From contig JAUCBJ010008936.1 in the NCBI GenBank assembly GCA_032718475.1, positions 62,001-126,000 on the forward strand: 64,000 nucleotides of DNA, written 5' to 3'. The translations under genes and the position numbers were made by a program. Below, piece after piece: positions 55,243-64,000 of this stretch. Source of the stretch: Nemertoderma westbladi (Eukaryota > Xenacoelomorpha > Nemertodermatida > Nemertodermatidae). Below the pieces are notes generated by a model, which saw only the letters and a list, made by a program, of their open reading frames with translations, did not search any database and was not told the DNA's origin. The first letter of the stretch is position 1, and every line of letters begins with the position of its first letter.

Positions 55243-56560
55243 TAAAATAGAAGCACTATTTGAAGAGACAGTAACAATACCTGCAATATCTTACTGTAAA
55301 GTTTGTGAATCAAATCATAAATCCGACCTTCTCACCAAAACAGTAAACTCTAAGTAAGCGAATATATTGCAGTATCGATCTCTCATAACCGGTGAGGCAG
55401 AAAACAGTCTACGAGCAGACAAACTTCGATAAAACAAAATCCCGCGCAGCGAATCCTAAAATCAGGCTGACTCACTGACGGACTAAGGGGCTCGTATACT
55501 TTGCCGCGGTGTGATTTATATGGTTGGGCGAAAGGGACGCTAGCTAGGGGCAGAGATTTGGAGATGTCTAACTAGCGGGCAAAGTGCAGTACGGACAAAA
55601 GTTAATTTTATATATTTTGAGGTGTAAATAATTTCTAACGCGCGTGTGTTAATTCTGAACAGTCAAAGCAGTTTTGCTCCTTCATATATATAATTACTGG
55701 GTACGGTGTGCATTTTACAAATATTCTAATTTTGTAACTTGTAGGGCCAATACTCACGAATGATAAGGCTCCTTCCCCTCTTGCGTATTTCCAGGACTCA
55801 AATTCAGGCATAAGGTTAATGCTACGCCCAGAATTCGGCAATTTTAATTTACCAGGCCCCTAATACTAAGAAGAAATGTGTTAGTTTACTACTGTAGGCG
55901 TACAGTTACTAATAGCTATCCTGGCTCTTATCTGGAATTTTAGTCACCTAGGTAGGCTGGGTAACTTCCTATCAGGACGTTGGCGGGGACACGGTAGATG
56001 TTAGTATATCCCTAATAGCCTCAATTTATTTGCGCCTAGTCGTAAACTGCCCTACCGCCTGAACGGTACAATCCTAATTCAGGTGAAACACAGCAACCCT
56101 CCTAGCCTACAAGTTCTAATGCAATGGACACCGTTGTACTACAAATAGTCGCAAACGCACCTGTACTTAGCAAGAGTTAGGCGTACAGTTTGCTGCACCC
56201 TACCAATGTGTATGCCTTGTACCGGTGTGCCTACGTCCTATCTGCGTACTAGTATCTCTGCCTGCTCTCTCTCCCCCCCCCCCCCCCCCCCCCCCCCGTA
56301 GGAATATGAAGGTCTACTGCGGTTTTTTCCTGAATTAAGACAGTACAGTCCCTAGATGTAATTTTAGGCGTACAGCGTGTCACTACTTCTACCTTTGATC
56401 TTTGGTCTTACGCTTAGGTAGCAAGGCATCGAACGCTGTCTAACCTTTCAGGCGATGGGCGAATAACTAAGATGGTATTGCGGGTTGTCTCCTGTCTACA
56501 TTCCCTTGATGTTCCCGTTCATTGCTGCGGCCCGATCTCTAGCCGGCCATCCTGTTCCTA
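55243..56560. other. Non-coding stretch
   Basis: No supported gene. GGCGTACAG recurs at 55896, 56189 and 56367. A run of about 25 C lies at 56273-56297. Confidence 0.4.
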
Positions 56561-57690
56561 AGTGTGTTCACCGTAGTGAATCATGGTGAAAAGAAAAGGC
56601 AGGTAGCGGTATTTCTGAATTTATTGCAGATAATAATACAAAATGTAATCTGAAAACTAATGACCGAATAAACAAATATCAGATAACTCAGAATAATTGT
56701 GTAAGTGAAGAGGGTGTGTGAGAGTGTAATTAATGAACGAAACTGCACCTTTTATAGCAAATTTGTGCTGCAATCAATCGAGAACATTCTATAATTATAT
56801 TGGGTTTTTAAAGATAATCATTGGTCCAGCTAATATATAACTTGCACGACATTGGTTACAATCTAATAACTGCAGTCTCATTGGTTAATCTAGGTACAGA
56901 CAAATGCAATTTAATTTGTAGCGGTCAATTTAAATGAGTTGAAATTCTGCACAAAAAATAATTCGCACTTACTAGGATTCGAACTCAATACCTACTACAC
57001 ATATAATTTCCAACGCTCTACCGACTGAGCTACTGAACCACTTGACTAAACATCGTACAATAGATATAACAAATACAAATGAGGACTCAAAGTAATCTTT
57101 TAGCAAAGTTAATTCGAATAAAAATAAAATTTTGAAAATCCACGGCATTTAGGGAATATAATTCTATACCGCTCCATGAAAACAGGATATTATCGTGCAT
57201 AAAATATACGGTTTTCACCAATAATCAATCAAACTATAGAATACTTAGGGCGTACTTACATATTTACAATTAAATTTCAAACAATACTTCCTTTCTACAT
57301 AATGATTCGATACAAAATAATTACAAATTCAAACTTTACGTATTTAAGGCTTTACTAAGTAAGTACAATATAAATCTAAATTAAATTCACCAATATAAAT
57401 CTATTGCATCTCAATATTGCATAAATTCAAACAATTACAAATACAAATAAGTGAAAATTTTCTATTTCACTGTAAATACAAATACTGCTTATAAGATATA
57501 AATTGCATAGTATTCGGAACAATATAAATTGCATAAGTTCGGAATAATCACAAATATAAAATATAAATCTTGCAAATATAAATTCTTACTGACTATAAAT
57601 CTTACTAAATATAAATTCTTATAATTAAATATAAAACATATAATTCAAATAAATCACAAATTCACAAGAAAGGCTCACGAGTCTTCCATC
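56561..57690 (-). promoter_or_regulatory. LTR-like region downstream of the zinc-knuckle ORF
   Basis: On the minus strand a purine-rich tract (AAAAGGGAGGGCAAGGG, about 57690-57707, overlapping the ORF end) is followed by AAGACTCGTGAGCCTTTCTT, a long AT-rich part, TATAAAAGGTGCAG (about 56744-56757) and a polyadenylation signal AATAAA (about 56612-56619). The order purine tract, TATA, AATAAA suits a 3' LTR. AAGAAAGGCTC(G/A)C(A/G)AGTCTTCC occurs both here (57665) and at 61677, but the similarity does not extend, so a paired LTR is not shown. Confidence 0.35.
56965..57045 (-). ncRNA. tRNA-like sequence with pol III A and B boxes
   Basis: On the minus strand TAGCTCAGTCGG (complement of 57021-57032) matches the A box and AGTTCGAATCC (complement of 56975-56985) the B box, at tRNA spacing. 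The D stem GCTC/GAGC pairs. The anticodon and acceptor stems do not, so this is a tRNA pseudogene or SINE head rather than a working tRNA. Confidence 0.4.
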
Positions 57691-57707
57691 CACCCTTGCC
57701 CTCCCTT

Positions 57708-59729
57708 TTATCGCTTAGTTGATCGAGCCCTGCCGCGTCCTCGAAAACTGCGCACAGGTGACTTTCCTCGCGATATGGGACTCGTGGGGCGAGTCACTGG
57801 TTTCGCTTGGACGTTGAGAGACGGTGCAACTATTTCCTCGCAAATTCGTCTATTTGGTATCCCAAAACCTCGACCGATTCCTCGTGACCGATCAGTTGTC
57901 ACTACAGTTGGTAAAACGTCTGGGAACGAGCGAGAAGCGGACGACGCAGACCCAAGAGCAGCTTGCGCCCCCTTTTGATCAGCTGGTGTTTGTCCCGATC
58001 CTCCTGTTGGTTCTCTAGGAAGCGATACCGTATCCCGAGTAATTCGAATAGTCGGCTCAACTCCCTTGCGTTCTTCTATATTAATAGACTTCTTTAATTG
58101 TTGGCCTACTTTCTGGACCCGTATGATCCTACCCTGTCCATCCTCCCGAGGGTGACGTGCAGACGGCGCAACCGGAGTGGCTGGTATATTTGTCGCCTCT
58201 AGGACCTCCTCTTCCTCGAATACACTCGCTCGTATACGTTTGTGGTAAAACGCGGCTCGGTATGCCCATGCGACGGTTAACCAAGCTCCTTTATTCCGCT
58301 TTTCAGTTCGGAAACGATCGAATTCACCATACGTGATGCGATTAACGACTTTCTGAAAATTCCACGTGTTTTTGTTATCCGGGTGAATCTGTAATAGATA
58401 CTCGCGCACTACTCGGAATCCACTGTCATGGGGCAAAATATCGACTACCTCGATAAGTTTGTCATATTGGGGCATAGCTGAAATGTATCCTTCCAACATC
58501 ATCGTTTGGGGATTTACCGCCCAAAATCCAAGATGCGCCCTCATCGGAAATCGTCTTCTTTGTGCCGATACATGTTCGTCGGCTAAATCTTCCCACTCAT
58601 CGAATAATTTTCTCACGAGTTTTACAGATTCGTGTTCATAGGGTATGTCTCTTAGTTGGCATTCAGATGCTCGATGCCCTTTTATATTGCAATAAGTACA
58701 TTGAGCCATAAATATCCAGCAAGTATAAAAGGTATGAGACCCTTGATCTCCACACCATCCACAGATTAGCTGAGTCGTAGTAATGTGCTTTCCACTGCAC
58801 TTGGTCGAATGATGTCCAGCGACGCCACATTTACCACACATCGTATTGGCAGGGTACCACACTCGTTCGTATATAAGATCTCCAATCGGTCGAGCGCTTC
58901 CTCCCACACTATAATCGTAATCATCTGGATCTATGGGTTGGTAGGTTTCTGAAGGTTGTATACAAACTATAGCATCTGTTGCTTCAAGTTGTCGAATCTC
59001 CGTCTGAGATTTCTTTGGGAGGTTCCTTTCTATCTCAAGAAGTTCCTCTAAAGGATCGTCGGTGATCATAGTAGTTACTTCGAAATCATCACCAAGGTGA
59101 CCGATAGGCGCGCGCGTCTGCCGTGATTCATCCGTAATCTCCACGATACGTTCTCCTTCATAGGGTAACAATGTAAACATAGATGGTCTTTCGATAAGAG
59201 ATCCTGCACAGCGAAGATACACGTCTCGAAATATACTAAATCCTGCTCGAGTAAAGGCATTACACTGAGCGTCGGAGTTGTAGAAGGGTTCAAGGAATCG
59301 TCTAAACACATCGGTATGAATTCTCCCTTCCATGTAGAACGTATGATCTTCTCCGAGACAAAGTGGATGTCTTTTGAGAGTCCGAGACACAATGTCGGCG
59401 ATTAGGCAAACATTCACTGACGACTCTATTGCTAAATAATATTGTAGGACCGCTCTTGGAGGTGACGTAATAGCCCAATACACGCATCCTCTCCATTTAA
59501 GCTGTGATTCAAACTCACTCATATCTGGAGTATCACCTTCTCCATAAGTCTCAATATACTTGGTTCTCTTACTTTCCTTATAATCCCAATTGAATAACAG
59601 GTAGGAAATGTATCCAGTTCCAGTCTTCTGAGTATTATACTCACGAAAATATCCCTGTTCTATAGACCACAAAATAAGAGGTCGAGTGTCGACGTAAGGT
59701 GTCGGTAGTTGGTCATCGATGTCCGTCAT
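57708..59729 (-). CDS. Gag-like protein with three zinc knuckles and an RG-rich tail
   Basis: ATG at 59729 overlaps the stop of the upstream ORF as ATGA; the frame is uninterrupted for about 673 aa. The first 300 residues are unrecognised. Then come three CCHC-type zinc knuckles: MCGKCGVAGHHSTKC, CGWCGDQGSHTFYTC (one extra residue) and CTYCNIKGHRASEC. The end is basic (KSPVRSFRGRGRARSTKR). Zinc knuckles with a basic tail indicate nucleic-acid binding, as in the nucleocapsid part of retroelement Gag. It follows the large ORF at 59726-61321 and lies downstream of a BEL/Pao-type integrase, an unusual position for Gag. An alternative is an extra 3' ORF of the element. Confidence 0.55.
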   Translation of the reverse strand: MTDIDDQLPTPYVDTRPLILWSIEQGYFREYNTQKTGTGYISYLLFNWDYKESKRTKYIETYGEGDTPDMSEFESQLKWRGCVYWAITSPPRAVLQYYLAIESSVNVCLIADIVSRTLKRHPLCLGEDHTFYMEGRIHTDVFRRFLEPFYNSDAQCNAFTRAGFSIFRDVYLRCAGSLIERPSMFTLLPYEGERIVEITDESRQTRAPIGHLGDDFEVTTMITDDPLEELLEIERNLPKKSQTEIRQLEATDAIVCIQPSETYQPIDPDDYDYSVGGSARPIGDLIYERVWYPANTMCGKCGVAGHHSTKCSGKHITTTQLICGWCGDQGSHTFYTCWIFMAQCTYCNIKGHRASECQLRDIPYEHESVKLVRKLFDEWEDLADEHVSAQRRRFPMRAHLGFWAVNPQTMMLEGYISAMPQYDKLIEVVDILPHDSGFRVVREYLLQIHPDNKNTWNFQKVVNRITYGEFDRFRTEKRNKGAWLTVAWAYRAAFYHKRIRASVFEEEEVLEATNIPATPVAPSARHPREDGQGRIIRVQKVGQQLKKSINIEERKGVEPTIRITRDTVSLPREPTGGSGQTPADQKGAQAALGSASSASRSFPDVLPTVVTTDRSRGIGRGFGIPNRRICEEIVAPSLNVQAKPVTRPTSPISRGKSPVRSFRGRGRARSTKR

Positions 59730-61321
59730 GCCGGCGAAGTATCGCAAATTAAGTCCTCCCTTACTCCTGATCCAATCTTTACAACAGTTTTATCTAAAAT
59801 CATGTTTCTTACCATCTTCGGTAGCATTCTAGCGTCGATATTACAAGCTTGGTCCATCTTCTTTACTATGTCAGTGATAAGATGGTGTCGCTTTGTATTC
59901 GCTGGAGGTATCGGCATTCGTTTGTCGCTCCTCTGTCTACTGAAAACGTGCAGGACTCCGTCCGCCGCTCTAATTTGTATAGTCTTAGAAGTCAAACTCT
60001 GTTGATGACTGCCGCCCTCGTTATCATAAAACATGTAACCATTTTCCTGAAACGATCTAAACGTTCTATTCCATTCATCCAACAATTCTTCCGAAGGTTG
60101 CCAAATCTTCTCTATGTCCTTATCATCTTCGAAACGAATAACCTTACCTCGCCAATCCGCGGCAATATCTGTATCCGACTCGAAGGTTCCGGTTCCAATC
60201 CATAAACGAATCGTCTTGGTTAAATATCCTTTCAAATTACTCGGAGCTATATCGGCACCAGCTCTATCCAGTTCCTTAAAGTCTTGAATACGATGATCCA
60301 CGATGGGTATTTCGTACGTCGTATCCTGTCGGACTGGTATACTAATAGGAAAATTGAGTGTCGTACTCAATGGTTTCGTAGTCGAAGTACTATATGGTTG
60401 CATTTCTCTTGTCCTCTCCAGGGATGCAATCTGTAGTCTCTGAATAACATTTTGAGCAAAGTTTATGCTCTCAAAAACTTCCGGTGTCATCTCCTTAGCT
60501 GGAGTTTGATCGTGTGACGTCCAATGGTAAGGTAGGCTCGCGAGTCTTCCGCCCCATTCTTCCATCTCACCTTTCTCGAAAGCCTTGTAGGCTCTGTATA
60601 GGCTAAGAGCTTCTTTCTTTTCGCGGGTTGACTGATTCGCCTCGTCCAGCGTAAGTTCAAATACATCGGGTTCAACAACCTTAGGTGGGTAAACGACAGT
60701 TTCTCCCGCCTTTGGTCCGGTCATAGCAAATGAATGATATGGATTCGATAAAGGATACCCTCCTTCCTGGTAGCGTAGTTGTTGATGGTTCGAACACCTC
60801 GCCAATATCGGTTCGGGATTTTCCTTATTCAAACGCATCGGAATCGCATTTCGTTGTTCGCGCATACAAGAACCGCATTGATAATAAAGTTTATAAACTG
60901 AAAATGCTTCCTTGGTTTCTCTATCGTCCCCTCGAGTTCGTCTGTAAAGATGCATTCCATCGAATTCATCGCGTACCGCGGGCATAGGTTCATGCGCCTT
61001 TAGGTATTGCATGGTATGATACAAACGACTAATTTCAGTATCGGGGTCTTCGCTAATGTCTCCCGTATCACACAAAGTGTCGTACGGGTAAAGTTAATTG
61101 AAGGTTTTGTGCAAACTTTCGATTCTTTCATTTAATGCGTTTTGTCTTTTCTTTAATACATTTGAGTCATATTTAGTTCTCGCGAGTTTCGCAGTACTTT
61201 CTGATAATTCTTTTATACCAAATATAGTGTAGTCCTTGGCTCCAAATCTTTCGAATGGCGCTGCTGCCTCCTCTTGGATATCATATCCCCATCTCGGCTC
61301 TCCTTGTATCCCTTTCTCCAT
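59726..61321 (-). pseudogene. Large retroelement-associated ORF with one in-frame TAA
   Basis: ATG at 61321 (MEKGIQGEPRWGYDIQEEAA) starts a frame that meets TAA at 61094-61096 and then continues without a stop to TGA at 59726-59728. The first segment ends in a Lys/Glu-rich helix (KKRQNALNERIESLHKTF). The second has a possible zinc site (YQCGSCMREQRN...CSNHQQ), several charged helices and a C-terminal part ending DLICDTSPA. No catalytic motif was recognised. The TAA may be a nonsense mutation or a regulated stop. The overlap with the next ORF (ATGA) suggests coupled translation. A capsid-like role is a guess from its position before the zinc-knuckle protein. Confidence 0.45.
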
Positions 61322-61981
61322 GATTAGAGGTGTAGTTACATAATCATTACTACTAGAGGGAATACAACAGAGTTTGTAGTTAGTTGTGAGGAGACGTGAG
61401 AGTTTCGTCTGCCCTTTTGGCTCGACAACGCTCTAACCTCCTACCCATAGCCTAAGATCTAGGGTTTCTTTAATGACACGCTGCTTCTTATCTAAAATTT
61501 TTTGCCGAAATAAAAACGAATTTGGGCTAAACTGGCTGTGAGTCTAAAATACTCACTTTTTGATCCCAAACTATTATCAGAAAATAAGCAGTCAAGAATT
61601 AGTAATAAATATAGGGAAGTCTTATTTTTGACGTAACTTATTGAAACAAGACCGTGTAAAATTTAATTAAAATTTTAAGAAAGGCTCGCAAGTCTTCCTC
61701 TCTTGTTTCTCTAATTTTAAGTTCCACCCGACTGTACCCTGAAATCTATTCACTGGAGAAAATTTTAAAAATTTTCAAATCCAAATGGATTGTCTAAAAT
61801 TTCGAAAATGTCTCAATATTGTGAGTTCCAAGTAGAATTCCATTTCTTATACCTACAAATCCCGCTCCTATGTGACACATAAGGGTACTACCCTCAATGT
61901 TCACATATAAAGACAATGGAATTCTACCGCTGTCCTTACTACGGTGTACAGGTACGTGGAAATCTATTTGTAAACTCCTAA
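61322..61981. other. Spacer between integrase and the gag-like pair
   Basis: No gene. A 13-bp inverted repeat GTAGAATTCCATT (61832) / AATGGAATTCTAC (61916) encloses a 71-nt loop with GGGTACTACCC. On the minus strand a purine-rich AGAGAAACAAGAGAGG is followed by AAGACTTGCGAGCCTTTCTT (61677-61697), resembling the sequence after the zinc-knuckle ORF. It may contain an LTR remnant. Confidence 0.4.
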
Positions 61982-63540
61982 TTATTTACTAATATTAGGA
62001 GGAGATTTGTAGTCTCCAGACTCGTTACGAGTCTCTTCAAGAAGTACGAGACGTTGAGTCGGTCTGTCTACTGTACGACCATCAATTGTCCGTACCGTCA
62101 CAGTTCTTGTCACTCCATCCATAGATGGATGTGTGGCTAAAATTACACCTGTTATCCAGAAGCGTCTTTTTAGATTCACTTCTGCTAACAGCACGTGATC
62201 TCCCGGCTTTAATGCGCGGGTGTTATTGTACCAGTTTGTTCTGGCAGAAATAGAGGGCAAATAATGGTTTTGCCATATTTCCCAGAATTTGTTAGCTAGT
62301 AGTTGCGTGATTTTCCACGCTTTTCTACCGTAGCTATCGCCTTCTATTGGAATAGAAATAGGCGTTAATGTCGTCGGTGCCTGCATAAGCAGGTGTGCCG
62401 GTGTTAATGCAAACTGGGATTGTTTGTCATCGGGTACTAATACTATTGGTCTAGTATTTAGTATTGCCTCGATTTCAACAAACAGTGTTGTCAGTTGGTC
62501 GTCTGTCAATATGTGGTTTACTGGAATGACCTTTGCCATTGCCGTTTTGATAGATCTAATCAATCTCTCCCAGACTCCGCCTCTCCATGGACTATCTGGA
62601 GGATTAAACTTCCAAACAATCTTGTGAGGTTGTAGTTCGTTCGAGATTTGATCATGATCTAATTTCTTAAAGGCTCTAGCAATCTCATTTCGAGCACCAA
62701 CAAAGTTTGTCCCTTGGTCTGAGTACAAGCACTTCACTAGTCCGCGTCTGTCTAGCGATAAATCGCCGCAATGCTAGTATAAACGCGTTGGTGGAAAGAT
62801 CCATCACACGTTCAATATGAACTGCCCTACTGGACATACATGTGAAAATCAGTCCCCAGCGTTTTACTAGTATACGTCCACGTTTCGTATGTATGGGACC
62901 AAAGCAATCAATTCCAGTCTCTGTAAAAGGTGGTCTGAATGCTTGAAGTCGTGCTTGTGGAAGTTCACTCATTTCTTGGGTACCTATTCTAGAATGTACC
63001 TTTTTACAAATAATACACGTACGTGTCACTGAACTTAACGCTTTACTGGGTCTAATTAATACAAATCTTGTACGTAAGTAGGAAAGACAGTGGTGTCTTC
63101 CAGCGTGTTTCAGATGTAAATGTGCGTCCAGTATCATTGCACGTTGTAGTTCGTGATGCTGTGGTATTATTATTGGGTATCTAAAGTTTGTGTTAAAGTC
63201 AATGTTTTGAAGCCAAGATTTATGACAAATTAAGCCATTATAAATAATCGGACTCCAACTCAGTATTGGTGACGACTTGATTGGTTGACCTTGATTTATA
63301 GATGTGAATTCGCGCGCGAAATATCGCAGTTGGTAATGGCGAATTAATTTAATCTCACACCTGTCAATCTCAGTCAATGTAAGTCGACGTGTAAAGTCTC
63401 GTTTGCCTTTAACGTATTGTACAAAACGTACAATTCACGCTAATTTTCGGCAAGCGTTTGTCCAAGAGTCTGTTAAGTTTACAATACGGTCGACGTGAGT
63501 ATTTGTGACGTCATCAGGTAAGTCAATGGAGAATTTGGAA
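61982..63540 (-). pseudogene. BEL/Pao-type integrase region of pol, inactivated
   Basis: Read from 63540 down: LTEIDRCEIKLIRHYQLRYF (the linker before integrase), an HH-CC zinc site (HLHLKHAGRHH, CIICKKV), the core with TGIDCFGPI (first Asp), RAVHIERV, SDQGTNFVGA (second Asp) and PWRGGVWERLIRSIK (the Glu helix), and the end LLMQAP, FWEIWQNHYLP, GDHVLLAEVN and GVILATHPSMDGV. The wording GTNFVGA, GGVWERLIRS and DG(V)TRTVTVRT is typical of BEL/Pao. A frameshift lies near 62745, between the two core Asp residues, and a TGA at 63435-63437 replaces a usual Trp in the linker. Reverse transcriptase and RNase H are not seen before the window ends. Confidence 0.75.
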
Positions 63541-63545
63541 GGTTT

Positions 63546-64000
63546 TTATTTACTAGAAGGGCCCACGGGTCCGCCGGTAATTATTCCCTTGTTGACTGTT
63601 GATCCGTCCGGGTCTACAAGTAATTTGTCCTTCTTCGTCTTCTTACCTTGGTTGTCAGTACTTTGTAAGTCGATCGTTAATGGTGGTTTGAACTCTATGG
63701 GGTCAGTGGGTTTCGGTACACTTATTTTTCTGCCGATATTAATCCCGGGTCTCACCATAGGTTGCAAGTTTGGTATGTCTCTTGAGCGCAGAGTAACACC
63801 TGTATTTACATTAGCGTAGGTACTACCCACATGAGGTATCACTGTGCTTATGGTTGCTCAAGTGTGTCAAATTTGGTAGTTTGTCTATAGAAGGCCGCTC
63901 CAATAGGGAAACTGCGGCTTTTCTATTTGTCAATATGTTACTAGTGTCTGGTAGAACATTTTGTGACATGTCTGGTAAAATGTTTCGCGGAACATCCGGC
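63546..64000 (-). pseudogene. Unrecognised open segments upstream of the integrase, cut by the window edge
   Basis: One frame from 64000 to a stop near 63830 contains repeated PDV/PDM/PDT words (NILPDMSQNVLPDTSNIL). A second (63842-63546) is Pro/Lys-rich (VRPGINIGRKISVPKPTDPI). The latter runs in frame, across a TAA at 63546-63548, into the integrase linker. No RT motif is present. It may be a decayed part of pol or an inserted piece. Confidence 0.3.

Noticed and set aside
56965-57045. Functional tRNA gene
   Set aside because: Only the D stem pairs well. The anticodon and acceptor stems fail, so only a tRNA-like element is annotated.
57340-57660. AT-rich AAATATAAAT words as a satellite
   Set aside because: The spacing is irregular and no unit can be defined. 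Treated as part of the LTR-like AT-rich region.
57708-61321. Envelope-type gene in the ORF3 position
   Set aside because: No signal peptide, transmembrane segment or glycoprotein pattern was seen; zinc knuckles point to a nucleic-acid-binding protein.
61982-63540. Integrase of a Maverick/Polinton element
   Set aside because: The GTNFVGA, GGVWERLIRS and C-terminal DG-TRTVTVRT motifs and the preceding linker fit BEL/Pao, and no Polinton polymerase or capsid genes are near.

Overview
The window is eukaryotic and almost entirely transposable-element sequence. It is AT-rich and gene-poor, with short introns bearing ordinary GT/AG sites. It holds LINEs of at least two clades, piggyBac, a CACTA/EnSpm-like DNA transposon, two tyrosine-recombinase (Crypton-like) loci, a BEL/Pao-type integrase and MITEs, plus many TAGGCCTA and ACCGGTA words and long poly-G/poly-C runs. 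That mix suggests a marine invertebrate, perhaps an echinoderm or another deuterostome. The taxon is a guess from word usage and element content only. I saw no convincing host housekeeping gene.

Layout. 0-6 kb: degenerate repeats, a ZAD-like zinc-finger mobile-element protein broken by one stop (3078-4004), and an unrecognised coding fossil (4850-5485). 6.1-9.0 kb, minus: a broken gene with an N-terminal zinc finger, a tyrosine-recombinase-like centre and a C-terminal KMT5A-like SET domain. 9.0-11.6 kb: non-coding, with a 20-bp minisatellite. 11.6-23.1 kb: one piggyBac transposase gene in three pieces (11605-11976, 17251-17706, 22781-23125). The first interruption is a 5.3-kb insertion with an 11-bp target duplication that carries a CR1/L2-type LINE and a PWWP ORF. 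The second is a nearly complete CR1-type LINE on the minus strand. 25.4-32.4 kb: an apparently complete 7.0-kb CACTA-like transposon with inverted ends, a tnp2-like transposase and a second three-exon gene. 32.4-41 kb: AT-rich repeats, a LINE C-terminal fossil, a perfect 15-bp direct/inverted repeat hairpin and one exon of a recurrent invertebrate mobile-element protein family (35836-36953).

41.5-55.2 kb: two copies of a 1.3-1.6-kb repeat in the same orientation bracket a 30-bp minisatellite of roughly 57 units, a structurally intact three-exon tyrosine-recombinase gene (44559-48891, minus, predicted 890 aa) with two MITEs in its introns, and a second CR1 LINE copy with an uninterrupted 960-codon ORF2 (49689-52571). 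55.2-64 kb, minus: an LTR-like and tRNA-like region, then two overlapping ORFs joined by an ATGA stop/start (a large protein, then one with three zinc knuckles and an RG-rich tail), and upstream of these a frameshifted BEL/Pao-type integrase that reaches towards the window edge.

How the parts work together: the CACTA-like pair (transposase plus companion) and the spliced recombinase gene look most capable of encoding full proteins. CR1 copy B could supply the endonuclease/reverse transcriptase for its family. Most other coding segments are nested fossils that allow relative dating of insertions. All family assignments come from reading motifs by eye; no database search was run.
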